Source: Parapedobacter sp037190485
GTDB taxonomy: Bacteria; Bacteroidota; Bacteroidia; Sphingobacteriales; Sphingobacteriaceae
Direction of reading: 5' to 3'
Length of the DNA stretch: 64,000 bases
Assembly (NCBI GenBank): GCA_037190485.1
Contig: JBBCJB010000001.1
Location: forward strand, 131,314-195,313
Each line of letters opens with the position of its first letter. Position 1 is the first letter of the stretch. The notes under the pieces were generated by a model, which did no database searches, had not been told where the DNA came from, and saw nothing but the letters and a program-made list of their open reading frames with translations. Both the position numbers and the translations under genes were made by a program. Positions 44,118-53,500 of this stretch are shown in pieces.

Positions 44118-46442
44118 TCAGTCGGTCTCCAATCGGTCGTTGGGCTTGCGGCCCATTTCAAACACCAGCTCACCGCCCCGCATCACCTCCGCGTGCGTGA
44201 TGTAACTTTTGCCATACGGCCTGCCATCCAGCGTGATGGACTGGATGTACCGGTTCTCGGCCGAGTTGCCCACGGCGCGTATCACGAACGCGTCGCTTTG
44301 CGCATACCGGCAATCCAGCCGGATGCGTACCTCGTCGAACACCGGGCTGGTCAGCTCATACCGCCCGTCGCCGGGGCAAACGGGGTGCATGCCGATGGCG
44401 GCCAGCACGTACCAGGCCGACATTTGCCCGACGTCCTCGTTGCCCACCAATCCGCGTTCGGCGGCGTTGCTATAGGCGTTTCCGCAGATCTCGCGCGTCC
44501 AGTATTGCGTGAGCGACGGTTTGCCCAGCCGGTTGAACAGGAACGGCGCATGGTGCACCGGTTCGTTGGCGTGGTTGTAGTATGCGTTCCAGCTGAAATC
44601 GCGCGGCGTCTTGTCGAAAAACGAAGTCAATTCGGCCAGCATCGCCTCCCGGCCGCCCAACAACCCCGCAAGCCCCGCGATGTCGTGCGGCACGAACCAG
44701 CCCTGCTGGTAGGGATTGGATTCGATGCAGCCATAGCCCTCCACCTCGCGGCCACCAGCCGGCCAGGGCGCCCAGCTCCCGTCGGCTTCCCGCGGGCGGA
44801 ACCAGCCCACCGAATCGTCGAAGAGCGCGCGGTAGGCCTCGGCCCGCTTGGCATAGCGGTCCGCATCGGCCGTGTTGCCCAACGCCCAGGCCAGCTGCGC
44901 CACGCACCATTCGGCATACCCGTATTCCAGCGTGTGCGATATGCTCAGCCCACCCGGCGTATACCCCAACCGCCCATTGCCGAAACGCTCCACCGACCCC
45001 ACCGCCAGGCGGTAGGCCCTATCGCTATCAAAATCACGGATCCCCTTGGCGTAGGCATCGGCCAGCACGCTCACGGCCGGATTGCCGATCATGCAGCCCG
45101 AATACGCGTTCAGCAACTCCCAGCGCTCGAAATGGTCTTTCCCTTTCTCATCGGCCAGGTCGATCAGCGAGACCAACAGGTCGTTCACCACCGTGGGGTT
45201 GATGAGCGTCTGCAAGGGCATCTGGCTGCGGAACACGTCCCAGCCGCTGAACACCGTCCGACGCGTCTTTCCGCCTGTCGATTGGCCGATGGCGCCATCG
45301 CCCTTCGGGTAGCGGCCATCCACGTCCTGGAAGGTGCGCGGGTCTATCATCGTGCGGTACAACGCCGTATAGAACACCGTCCGGTCGTCGGGCGTGCCGC
45401 CCCTGGCGTCGATCCTTGCCAAGGCGTCGTTCCAGGCTTGTTTGGCCGCCCCGCGCACGGACGCGAAATCCCAACCGGGGATCTCGGCCTCCAGGTTGCG
45501 CCTGGCCCCGTCCATGTCAACGAACGAGATGCCCGCTTTCATCGACACCTGTTCCGACTCGCCGGTCTCGAACTCGGTGAAGAACCCCAGGTGCTTGCCT
45601 TGGGCCTCCTTCCGACCCCTGTGTACCTCGGCTTCGGCCACCCACCGTTGGTAATATTCGGCCTCCACGTTCCCCCGCTTGCGCGCGGCCGTATCGGGGA
45701 TACGCGCCGACCAAACGCCCGTTTCGGTAAACGGTTTGCTGAACGTGGCATGGAAATAGACCGTGTAGGACGCGTTGCCATCGCCGTTGCCCCACCCGCC
45801 GCCTTCGGGCAGGCATTTCATCCATCCCGCTATCGAGTGGTCGTCTACCACCTTCATGTACTGTTCGGAAGCCGTGCCCCCGACGCGCCGGGCCAGGTCG
45901 AGCTGTATGCGCGACTGCTGGTGCGCGGGGAACGTGAACCGGAGCATCCCGCTGTGCGGCGCGGCGGCCATTTCCGCGTGAACCCCGTGGTCGCTGAGCG
46001 TCACCGCGTAGTATCCGGGTTCGGCCACTTCACTGGCCTTGTCCAACCGGCTGCGGTACCCGGCCGCCTTGCCCTCCACGCCCGCGTTGGTGTGCAGCTT
46101 CCCGGCGGTCGGCATCACCAGCAGGTTGCCCAGGTCGCCGTACCAGCCGATGCCGCTCAGCTGCGTGAAGGCAAATCCCTCCAGCGTCTTGTGCTCATGG
46201 CTGTAGCCCGAGCCGTTGTCTCCTCCGGTGATCGTGTTCGGGCCCAATTGCACCATCCCGAAGGGCGTCGTGGCCCCGGGGATGGTCTTGCCCAGGCCGT
46301 GGTACACGCCTGCGGCGTCCACGCTGGTACTGGCGCCGATGAACGGGTTCACGTAGTCGGCGGGCGTCCGGTCGACCTGCTGCGCACAGCCTGCACAGGA
46401 CACCGCCAGGACGAAAAAACCGGTCGATAGTTGCTTCTTCAT
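44118..46442 (-). CDS. GH92 exo-alpha-mannosidase
   Basis: This 774-residue secreted or lipid-anchored calcium-dependent glycosidase acts on alpha-mannosides (alpha-1,2/1,3/1,4/1,6 across the family). The signal peptide ends near VLAVSCAGC. The N-terminal beta-sandwich shows DYVNPFIGAS, PGATTPFGMVQLGPNT and GYSHEHKTLEGFAFTQLSG. The catalytic barrel shows GWDVFRSQMPLQTLI, YNHANEPVHHAPFLFN and GNEDVGQMSAWYVLAAIG. These are core GH92 signatures. It is 5 bp after the SGNH gene in the operon. The linkage specificity cannot be told from sequence alone. Confidence 0.94.
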   Translation of the reverse strand: MKKQLSTGFFVLAVSCAGCAQQVDRTPADYVNPFIGASTSVDAAGVYHGLGKTIPGATTPFGMVQLGPNTITGGDNGSGYSHEHKTLEGFAFTQLSGIGWYGDLGNLLVMPTAGKLHTNAGVEGKAAGYRSRLDKASEVAEPGYYAVTLSDHGVHAEMAAAPHSGMLRFTFPAHQQSRIQLDLARRVGGTASEQYMKVVDDHSIAGWMKCLPEGGGWGNGDGNASYTVYFHATFSKPFTETGVWSARIPDTAARKRGNVEAEYYQRWVAEAEVHRGRKEAQGKHLGFFTEFETGESEQVSMKAGISFVDMDGARRNLEAEIPGWDFASVRGAAKQAWNDALARIDARGGTPDDRTVFYTALYRTMIDPRTFQDVDGRYPKGDGAIGQSTGGKTRRTVFSGWDVFRSQMPLQTLINPTVVNDLLVSLIDLADEKGKDHFERWELLNAYSGCMIGNPAVSVLADAYAKGIRDFDSDRAYRLAVGSVERFGNGRLGYTPGGLSISHTLEYGYAEWCVAQLAWALGNTADADRYAKRAEAYRALFDDSVGWFRPREADGSWAPWPAGGREVEGYGCIESNPYQQGWFVPHDIAGLAGLLGGREAMLAELTSFFDKTPRDFSWNAYYNHANEPVHHAPFLFNRLGKPSLTQYWTREICGNAYSNAAERGLVGNEDVGQMSAWYVLAAIGMHPVCPGDGRYELTSPVFDEVRIRLDCRYAQSDAFVIRAVGNSAENRYIQSITLDGRPYGKSYITHAEVMRGGELVFEMGRKPNDRLETD

Positions 46443-46447
46443 CGTGT

Positions 46448-47842
46448 TCAGTTTGCTTTTCGGGTAATGGTGATCCGGTGCGTGACCGGTTTGTTCAGGC
46501 GGTACAGTTGCTTGCGTATCCGCGCCATTTCGCGGTCGAGCGCCTTCCTGGAAGCCGCCACCCGGACGGTTTCGTAGTCGCCCCGCTTCGCGTTGAGCCA
46601 GCCGTTCGTGTCGGCGTGTGCCATGATGGTATCGCGGGCCGCGTCGCTGTCGTCGAACAGCAGCCCCTTTTCCTGCAGGAAATTATAGTTCACCCAGAAA
46701 TAGTTGCGGTATTTCTGTTCCATTTCGGCGTGGAGGCGGTTGAGCACCAGCAGCCGGCGTGCCTGCCGGTATTGCGGCGCCTGCGGGTATTCGGCCAGGT
46801 TGATGCCCGCGGCAAGCTCGCTTGCCGTGGCATCGCACAGGTACTCGCCGCCTATGCCCACCGCGTAGCGGCCTTCGGCAAGGCCGGCCACTGCCAGGCG
46901 TTCGCTGTTGAACTCGTCCATGAACGGCACCACGTGCAATGCATCACGTTGGGTCTGTGGGTTTTCCCACACCCGCGGAACGGTATCGATCGGAAACGGG
47001 AGGCTTCCGGCCAGGTAATCGAACGAAAGGCCCCCGTCGGTTACGGCGAGGTTCCGCACGCTCGCGTTCTCCTGGCGCGTCACGCGTGCCTGCCCGGCAT
47101 CCAGCGCGACGTCGGCCACGGGCCTGCCGGCCAACCCCTGCGCCTTCAGGAACAGGTAAGCCATCACCAGGTGCCCGGCACTGCCGGGATGGATGCGATC
47201 CGGCCCGGTGATGGTGAAATCGGGTCGCTCCTCCTGCCCCCGTTCGTTGATGGCCTGCATGGGCCGGAGCAGATCGACGAACCCCCAACGGTTGCGCGCG
47301 GCCGCCTCTTGCTGGAACCCGGCGATGCGTTCCATCGCGATGCTTTTGCCCTTGAACAGGTTGCGGTCGTTCGCCACCGTCTCGTCGTAAGGCGACGAGG
47401 ACATGACGATCGTGCGCAGCCTGGGCTGTCGCTGCAAGCGGTCGACGATCCGGTCGAACCCTGCCTTCGAGGTTGCCACGGCCTCCTCGATCACCGCTTG
47501 GGTCCGGGCCGTGTCGCCGTACTCGAAATACCGGCTGTCGTTCATGCCGAAGGTGACCACCAGCACGTCGGGATCCTTGACCAGCAAATCGGCATCCAAG
47601 CGCGCCAGGATCTGTGCCGATACATCGCCCCCGATGCCACCATTGAATACCCGGATCGGCCGATCCGGGAAACGGGTGAGGTAGTATAACCAGATGTTGT
47701 TCGCGTACAGCCCCGCTTCGGTGATGCTGTTGCCCGCAAAGACCACGCGATCCCCCTTTTCGAACGGGGCGATCCCTTGCGCACAGATCGACTGGTAGGC
47801 TGCCAAGCAGACCAGCCCTATACCTATTCTTCTTATCATCAT
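46448..47842 (-). CDS. SGNH/GDSL hydrolase (putative carbohydrate esterase)
   Basis: This 464-residue secreted protein has a signal peptide to about residue 21. The SGNH blocks are complete: Ser39 in VFAGNSITEAG, Gly in FNGGIGGDVSA, Asn101 in FGMNDSRYF, and Asp215/His218 in GPDRIHPGSAGH. The N-terminal 240 residues form this domain; the C-terminal 220 residues are helical and of unknown function. In PULs such enzymes usually remove acetyl groups from sugars before glycosidases act. It is 11 bp after the GH38-like gene. Confidence 0.88.
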   Translation of the reverse strand: MMIRRIGIGLVCLAAYQSICAQGIAPFEKGDRVVFAGNSITEAGLYANNIWLYYLTRFPDRPIRVFNGGIGGDVSAQILARLDADLLVKDPDVLVVTFGMNDSRYFEYGDTARTQAVIEEAVATSKAGFDRIVDRLQRQPRLRTIVMSSSPYDETVANDRNLFKGKSIAMERIAGFQQEAAARNRWGFVDLLRPMQAINERGQEERPDFTITGPDRIHPGSAGHLVMAYLFLKAQGLAGRPVADVALDAGQARVTRQENASVRNLAVTDGGLSFDYLAGSLPFPIDTVPRVWENPQTQRDALHVVPFMDEFNSERLAVAGLAEGRYAVGIGGEYLCDATASELAAGINLAEYPQAPQYRQARRLLVLNRLHAEMEQKYRNYFWVNYNFLQEKGLLFDDSDAARDTIMAHADTNGWLNAKRGDYETVRVAASRKALDREMARIRKQLYRLNKPVTHRITITRKAN

Positions 47843-47853
47843 TTCGAAATCCG

Positions 47854-50424
47854 CTAATCCATGTCGTCAAATCCGATCCTGACCGTGCGCACGCCGAACC
47901 GCGGCATCGCCAGCCTGAATGCATGCCGGTTGCCATCCACGGGGCGGATCTCCAGCCGCTCCGTCAGGCGCCCGTCCAATTCCTCCACGATGGCCCGTGC
48001 AGGTTTCCTTGGAAGCGACACCTCCAACGGCGTCGCGTCGCCGGCCGCATTGAACACGCGTACCAGCAGGTCGTCGCCATCCACCACCAGGCCGCTTACC
48101 TGATAGCCCGGTTTATCGAACGCCAGCATGGAGGCCGTATCGCGGCCCGCCGTGGCGGAGGCCACCAGCGGCGCCTTCCAGTAGTCGTCTTCCTGCCATA
48201 GGCCCGCCTTGTCCCACGCCCCGTCGTGCGGCAACAGGCCGTAGGCCATGCGCGTGGATCCCTCCACGCCGTATTCCTTGCCCCACAGCGCCTTCCCGGC
48301 ATACTGCACCGTCAATCCGAGCGGATGGCCTTGTGCGTGTACGTAGGAGGTGGTATGATCGGTGAAGAGCGCCATCCCCTGCTGTCCGGGGCTGTCCGTC
48401 ACGCTTACCCAATCCAGCACGATGTTGTTCTTGATGCTGTCCCACCGCCCGAAGAACGTATCGTCCAAGCGGCTTTCCGTTACGTCGAACGGGGCGTTTT
48501 TCGCCACGCGCTGACCGGTCAGCGCCAAGGGGAACAACGCGAGCAATTTATGGCGGTCGCTGTAGAACGCCTTGCGGCGCCGTTCCGGCCGGTAGTCCGT
48601 TTCGATGAACTGCGCGATCTGGGGCTGCCCGCGCCATTCGATCGCCAGGCCGAAATCGATCCGGGCCTGCCCGCTCACCAGCCGGAGCTCCTGCACCACC
48701 GGATGGCCGGCTAGCTGGGTATGCACCGCCATCCGGAACCGGACGGGGCCATTTTCCAGCACCCGCACCGTAGCCGGGTATTCGGCCGAGGAACGGAATC
48801 GCTGCTCTTCCGGGAAAAATCCGCGCAATTCGTTCAGCCCTTCGCCCTGTTGGGCATCCACCCATTCCGTGGCGTCGGTTCCGGTGGCCTTCAGGCTCGT
48901 GATCACGCCTCCCCGCGCCGTATCGACCGCGATCCGGTAGCGATCGGACTCCACGATGTAACACGGCCCCTCGCGACGCACATGGACGAAGCCATCGCGT
49001 GCGGCCCCGGTGCGCACCAAGCGATACGTACGGCGGCCCATGGCCGGCACCTCGGCCACGAACAGCACGGTCCGGTAGCCATCGGCCCCGCCTTCCACCC
49101 ATTGCGCGGGCACCGTGCGCCCCTGTCCATCCACGGCTTCCCACCCCTCGCCGCTGTCGGTGGCGGCTAGCCGATGGGCAACGATATCCGTACGCCGATA
49201 CGGCAACGCATTGGTCACGGTCAGCGGCGTCCCGTTGCTGTCGGGTGCCGCCTCGCGCACGGCCAGCAGCGTATCGGCGGCGGCCAGCGTCTGCCCGGTC
49301 CAGTAGGCCGTCTTTCCGGCCCAGCTCAGGCTATCCACCTTATTATAGGGCACGATCCAGCAGTCGTGGTGCTGGGCCAGCATGAGGTTCTTCCATGCAC
49401 GGTCCAGGGTTGCGCCGGGCCATGCCCGCTGGTCGAAAAACCAATCCATCGCCGCCACGCGCTCCGCCAGCAAGATCCGGCTTTCGGCACGCCGTGCCTG
49501 TTGGGCCACGCGCTGCAGCACCTGCGCACCCCACACCAGGCTCACCTGGATGTCTTCCTGCGACAATCGCCAGATCGGTGCGTCCACCTGCGGCAAGACC
49601 TCGGCGAAATACTCGCGCCAGACCACGTGCTTGTTCGGTTGGTATCCTCCCGTATTGTCGCCCAGCCACGGGCCGTTGTACCAGCCCGCATCCTGCAGGC
49701 ACATCCCCACCGGGAAACGTACGCCCGATCGCAGGGCCGCGCCGATGAATTCGCGGCTGTTGGTGTTGCCGATGGTTTCCCAGGTCGATCCGGGCTTGAG
49801 CGCCTCCACGCCATACCGGGGCGCCGTGGGGATGGCCGTGCCGTCGGGCCCCTGCCACTGCACCAGGTCATGCCCGTGTGCACGCACGTAACCGCCCCAG
49901 CAGGTGTTCGGGTTTTTCAGCGACGCGTAGCGGAACCCAAACGAACGGAGCAGCTGCGGCAGGGCGCTGGTAAAGCAAGGCTCTTCCGAGGAATACGTCA
50001 GGAAATCAAGGCTTGGGAAATGCAGCCGCAACTGGCGGATGCCCAGGTCGAGATGCCGGATGATGCTCTCGCCCGAGATATTGAACAGGTAAGGCTGGCC
50101 ATACGCCGGGTTGACGAACTCGATCCGGCTCGCCGTCGCCGGATCGGCCAACCAAGCCGAAAAGCGCCCGTATCCCTCGGGGTCGACCTGCTTGACCCAA
50201 TCGAAGGTTTCGGGCTCAATCTCCAGGTTCAGCTTCCAGGCCGGGTACTCCTCGAGTTTGTCTAGCATGAACCGTGTATAGTGGCGCGGATAGTGCCCCC
50301 AGACGCCGCCGTGGTAGCCGTCCACGAAATAGGCCCGTTGGCTGCGCGCCGGTAAGGCGCCCATCGCGCAGAGCAGGACGATCGCCGCGAACCGGACGAA
50401 AAAAGCACATCGGCACCTAGTCAT
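47854..50424 (-). CDS. divergent GH38-like glycoside hydrolase
   Basis: This secreted protein of 856 residues has a signal peptide to about residue 29. The order resembles GH38 alpha-mannosidases: an N-terminal (beta/alpha)-barrel-like part (about 30-320), a helical middle with LMLAQHHDCW near residue 353, and a large C-terminal beta-sandwich region. Key GH38 features are altered. The first metal-site motif reads DGYHGGVWGH instead of HxD, and the segment aligned to the nucleophile Asp (usually EPD) reads VNPAYGQPYLFNISGES. It may have another specificity or mechanism. It is the first gene of the 22-kb operon, with a -7 element 43 nt upstream. Confidence 0.7.
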   Translation of the reverse strand: MTRCRCAFFVRFAAIVLLCAMGALPARSQRAYFVDGYHGGVWGHYPRHYTRFMLDKLEEYPAWKLNLEIEPETFDWVKQVDPEGYGRFSAWLADPATASRIEFVNPAYGQPYLFNISGESIIRHLDLGIRQLRLHFPSLDFLTYSSEEPCFTSALPQLLRSFGFRYASLKNPNTCWGGYVRAHGHDLVQWQGPDGTAIPTAPRYGVEALKPGSTWETIGNTNSREFIGAALRSGVRFPVGMCLQDAGWYNGPWLGDNTGGYQPNKHVVWREYFAEVLPQVDAPIWRLSQEDIQVSLVWGAQVLQRVAQQARRAESRILLAERVAAMDWFFDQRAWPGATLDRAWKNLMLAQHHDCWIVPYNKVDSLSWAGKTAYWTGQTLAAADTLLAVREAAPDSNGTPLTVTNALPYRRTDIVAHRLAATDSGEGWEAVDGQGRTVPAQWVEGGADGYRTVLFVAEVPAMGRRTYRLVRTGAARDGFVHVRREGPCYIVESDRYRIAVDTARGGVITSLKATGTDATEWVDAQQGEGLNELRGFFPEEQRFRSSAEYPATVRVLENGPVRFRMAVHTQLAGHPVVQELRLVSGQARIDFGLAIEWRGQPQIAQFIETDYRPERRRKAFYSDRHKLLALFPLALTGQRVAKNAPFDVTESRLDDTFFGRWDSIKNNIVLDWVSVTDSPGQQGMALFTDHTTSYVHAQGHPLGLTVQYAGKALWGKEYGVEGSTRMAYGLLPHDGAWDKAGLWQEDDYWKAPLVASATAGRDTASMLAFDKPGYQVSGLVVDGDDLLVRVFNAAGDATPLEVSLPRKPARAIVEELDGRLTERLEIRPVDGNRHAFRLAMPRFGVRTVRIGFDDMD

Positions 50425-50466
50425 GAAATTCCACTCCCGTTATCAGTTTTACTTGGTATTCGAAGG

Positions 50467-50474
50467 CAAAGGTA
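50467..50474 (-). promoter_or_regulatory. putative -7 element of the large PUL operon
   Basis: On the minus strand TACCTTTG matches TAnnTTTG, 43 nt before the start of the GH38-like gene. No TTG is present at the usual distance, as expected for an activator-dependent promoter. Confidence 0.5.
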
Positions 50475-50539
50475 GGCCACCAGGCTGCCAGCCGGTACGT
50501 GCCAATGTGCCAAAATTCCTCGCTATCGTGCCTATCGGG

Positions 50540-53500
50540 CTAAACGACGCCGCTTTTGGCAAATTCGGTGGGCGATTGCCCAAACTGCTTGGAAAAATTG
50601 CGGGCAAACGTATCGGGCGATTTGAAGCCCGTCTGCGTGGCGATCTCGTAGATCTTCAGGTCGGTCGTGCGCAGCAGCTCCGCCGCCTTCTTGAGCCGGA
50701 TGATCGTGATCATGTCGAGCGGCGACACGCCCGCCACCGCCTTGATCTTGCGGTAGAGGTTGCGTCGGCTCATGCAAAGCGTGTCGGCCAGCCCGTCCGC
50801 GTCCAGGTCGGCATTCTCCAGGTTGGCCAGGATGGTATCGTTGAGCTTGTTGAGGAACACATCGTCCGTTTTCGATAGCGCCATGCTGCCGATGTGCACG
50901 CCCGTCGAGTTCGCGAACCGTTTCATCACGCGCTCCCTGTTCTGCAGCAAGCTCGTGATCTGCGCTTTCACGTGGGTGGGCGAAAACGGCTTCTCGATGT
51001 ACGCATCCGCTCCCAGTTCCAGCCCCGCCACCTTGGCGTCGATGGTGTTCTTCGCCGTCAACAGGATCACCGGGATATGGCTCAGGTTGATGTCCGATTT
51101 GATTGCCCGGCAAAGTTCGAAGCCATCCATCCCCGGCATCACGATGTCGCTCACCACCAGGCCGATCTGCGCCTCGTTCAGCAGCTCCAGCGCCGCGTTG
51201 CCGTTTTGCGCCAGGTACACGCGGTACTCGCCGGCAAGCTCGTGCTGCAGGAAAGCCAGGATGTCTTCACTGTCATCCACGATCAGGATGCTGGTTTCCT
51301 GGCCACTGCCGCCGGGCACCGTGTCGGCCGGGCCCTCGAATTCGACGGGGTGTTCGAAATCGAAGCCGAACTCCTGGTGCAGCGGCAAGGTGAGCGCGAA
51401 TTCGATGGCTTCGGTTCCCGGCCCGATTTCCAGCCTGCCGCTGTGCAGGATGGCCAGCGAACGGGCGATGGCCAGTCCGATCCCCGTACCTTCCACGTTC
51501 GCGGCGTCCCCATGCCGGTAGAATGGCTCGAAAAGCTTCTCGCGCAACTCATCCGGGATCGGCGGCCCGTCGTTCATGACCTTGATCGTAAAGGTTTCGC
51601 CGTCGTTGCGGGTCAGTGCCACCAGGATCTTGCTGCGCGCATACTTCGTGGCGTTGTGCAGCAGGTTGCTCAGCACCTTGCGCAGCGCCTCGGGGTCTAC
51701 GTAAGCCTGCGTCTTACCGGCATCCGCCAGCAATCGGTACCGCAATCCCTTCGCTTCGGCCGCCAGGCGGAACTGCTGGAACGAATCATCCAGCAATTGC
51801 CCGATATCGGTTTTGACGAAATTCAACTTGAGGTTGTTCTGCTCGATCTTCCTGAAATCGAGCAACTGGTTGGCCAAGGCCACCAGCCGCTGGGCATTTT
51901 TCTGCAACAGCGGCAAGTTGCCCTTCACCTCTTCCATGGCCGTCGCCTTGCCGATGTTCTCGATGGGGGCCACGATCAAGGTAAGCGGCGTGCGGATCTC
52001 GTGCGCCACGTTGGTGAAAAAATCGATCTTCGCCTTGTAGATCTCCTTGTCTTTCTCGTGGTTGAGCATGTCGACCAGGCGCTTGCCCTTCTCCTTCACC
52101 TTGCGCATATACAGGTACGCCGCCCAATAGATGGCCAGCAGCGCCAACGCCGCATAGGCCAGGTATGCCCAGTGGCTTTGCCACCAGGGTGGCGTCACGG
52201 TGATGATGAGCCGCCGTTCATCGCCCCACCGCCCGTTGGAAACCGCGGCGTTGGCCCGGAACACGTACCTGCCCGGCGGCAGTTTCGTGAAGTAGATCTT
52301 CCGGTTGGTGGGCAGGATCGTCCAGGTATCCTCCAGGCCTTCCAGCATGTAGCGGTACTGCGTCATGTTCGGCGATTGGAACGCGATGGCCGCGATATCC
52401 AGGCTGAAGGAGGCCTTGTCGTGCGGCAGCGCAAGCCCTTCGGTATCCAGGATGGACCTGGCCAGCGCCACGTTGCCCGAATCGACCAGCAATTCGCGGT
52501 TCTCGACCTGTATGCCCGTGATGAACAGCGCCGCGTGGGGATCGCGGTCTTTCACCAACCGTTCCTCGAAGCCGATCAGCCCTTTCGTGGCCCCGAAGTA
52601 AAAGGTGCCATCGCTGGCCGCGTAGCCCGAATTGTAGTTGAATTGATCGAAGGGCAATCCGTTGGAATCCGTGTACACCAATACATCCAGGGTACGCGTG
52701 TCCAACCTGCAGAGCCCCGCCGCCGTGGCGATCCACAGGTGGTGGCCGCTTCCCTTCAACACCTTGAACGTGGTGTTGCTGGGCAACCCATCGGCGGTGG
52801 TGATGAAGGCCAGCTCGCCGCTGTCGCGGTCGTACCGGCATACCCCCCTGCCCTCGGTGGATATCCAGAGCTGGCGGTCCTCGTCCTCCACGAGGCTCGT
52901 CACGCTGTTGTTGTAGCGGCCGTCGTCCGAAAAATCCAGCCGCATGTCCCGGCCCTTCCGTGTCTCCGGGTCGATGTAAAAAAGGCCCGAATAATGCGAT
53001 CCCACCCAGATGCCGCCGGCGTGGTCCTCGAAGATCGATGACACCAGCACGTCGCCTATGCCTTCCACGGGCTGCAGCTGGCCGGAAGGCCCGTCATAAT
53101 GGAATACCCCTTCGGAGGTGCCGGCGATCACCATCGTGGAGGTTTTCGCCAGGCAATTGAAACGTGACGTGCTGTTGATCGCCGGCTGCTGGGCCAACCC
53201 CGCATACCGTGCCATCGGCGTTCCGGTCCGGGCGTCGAGGACATCCAGCCCGCCCTTGCCGTTGCCCACCCACAGCTCACCGCCATGCTCGAGCACGCTG
53301 GTCACGTGCGTGTAGCGGTGGTAGCGCCGCTCGAGCGCGTTCCGCTTGCGGTCCAGGAAAAACAGGCCGTTGTTCTCGGTGGCTATCCACAGGTTCCCCT
53401 CGGGGTCGGGCGCCATCTGCCCCACCACGTTCCGGGCGTACCGCCCCCTCGCCGTGGCGGCGTGCACGCGCGAAAACAGGTTGTTGTCGCGGTGGAAGTA

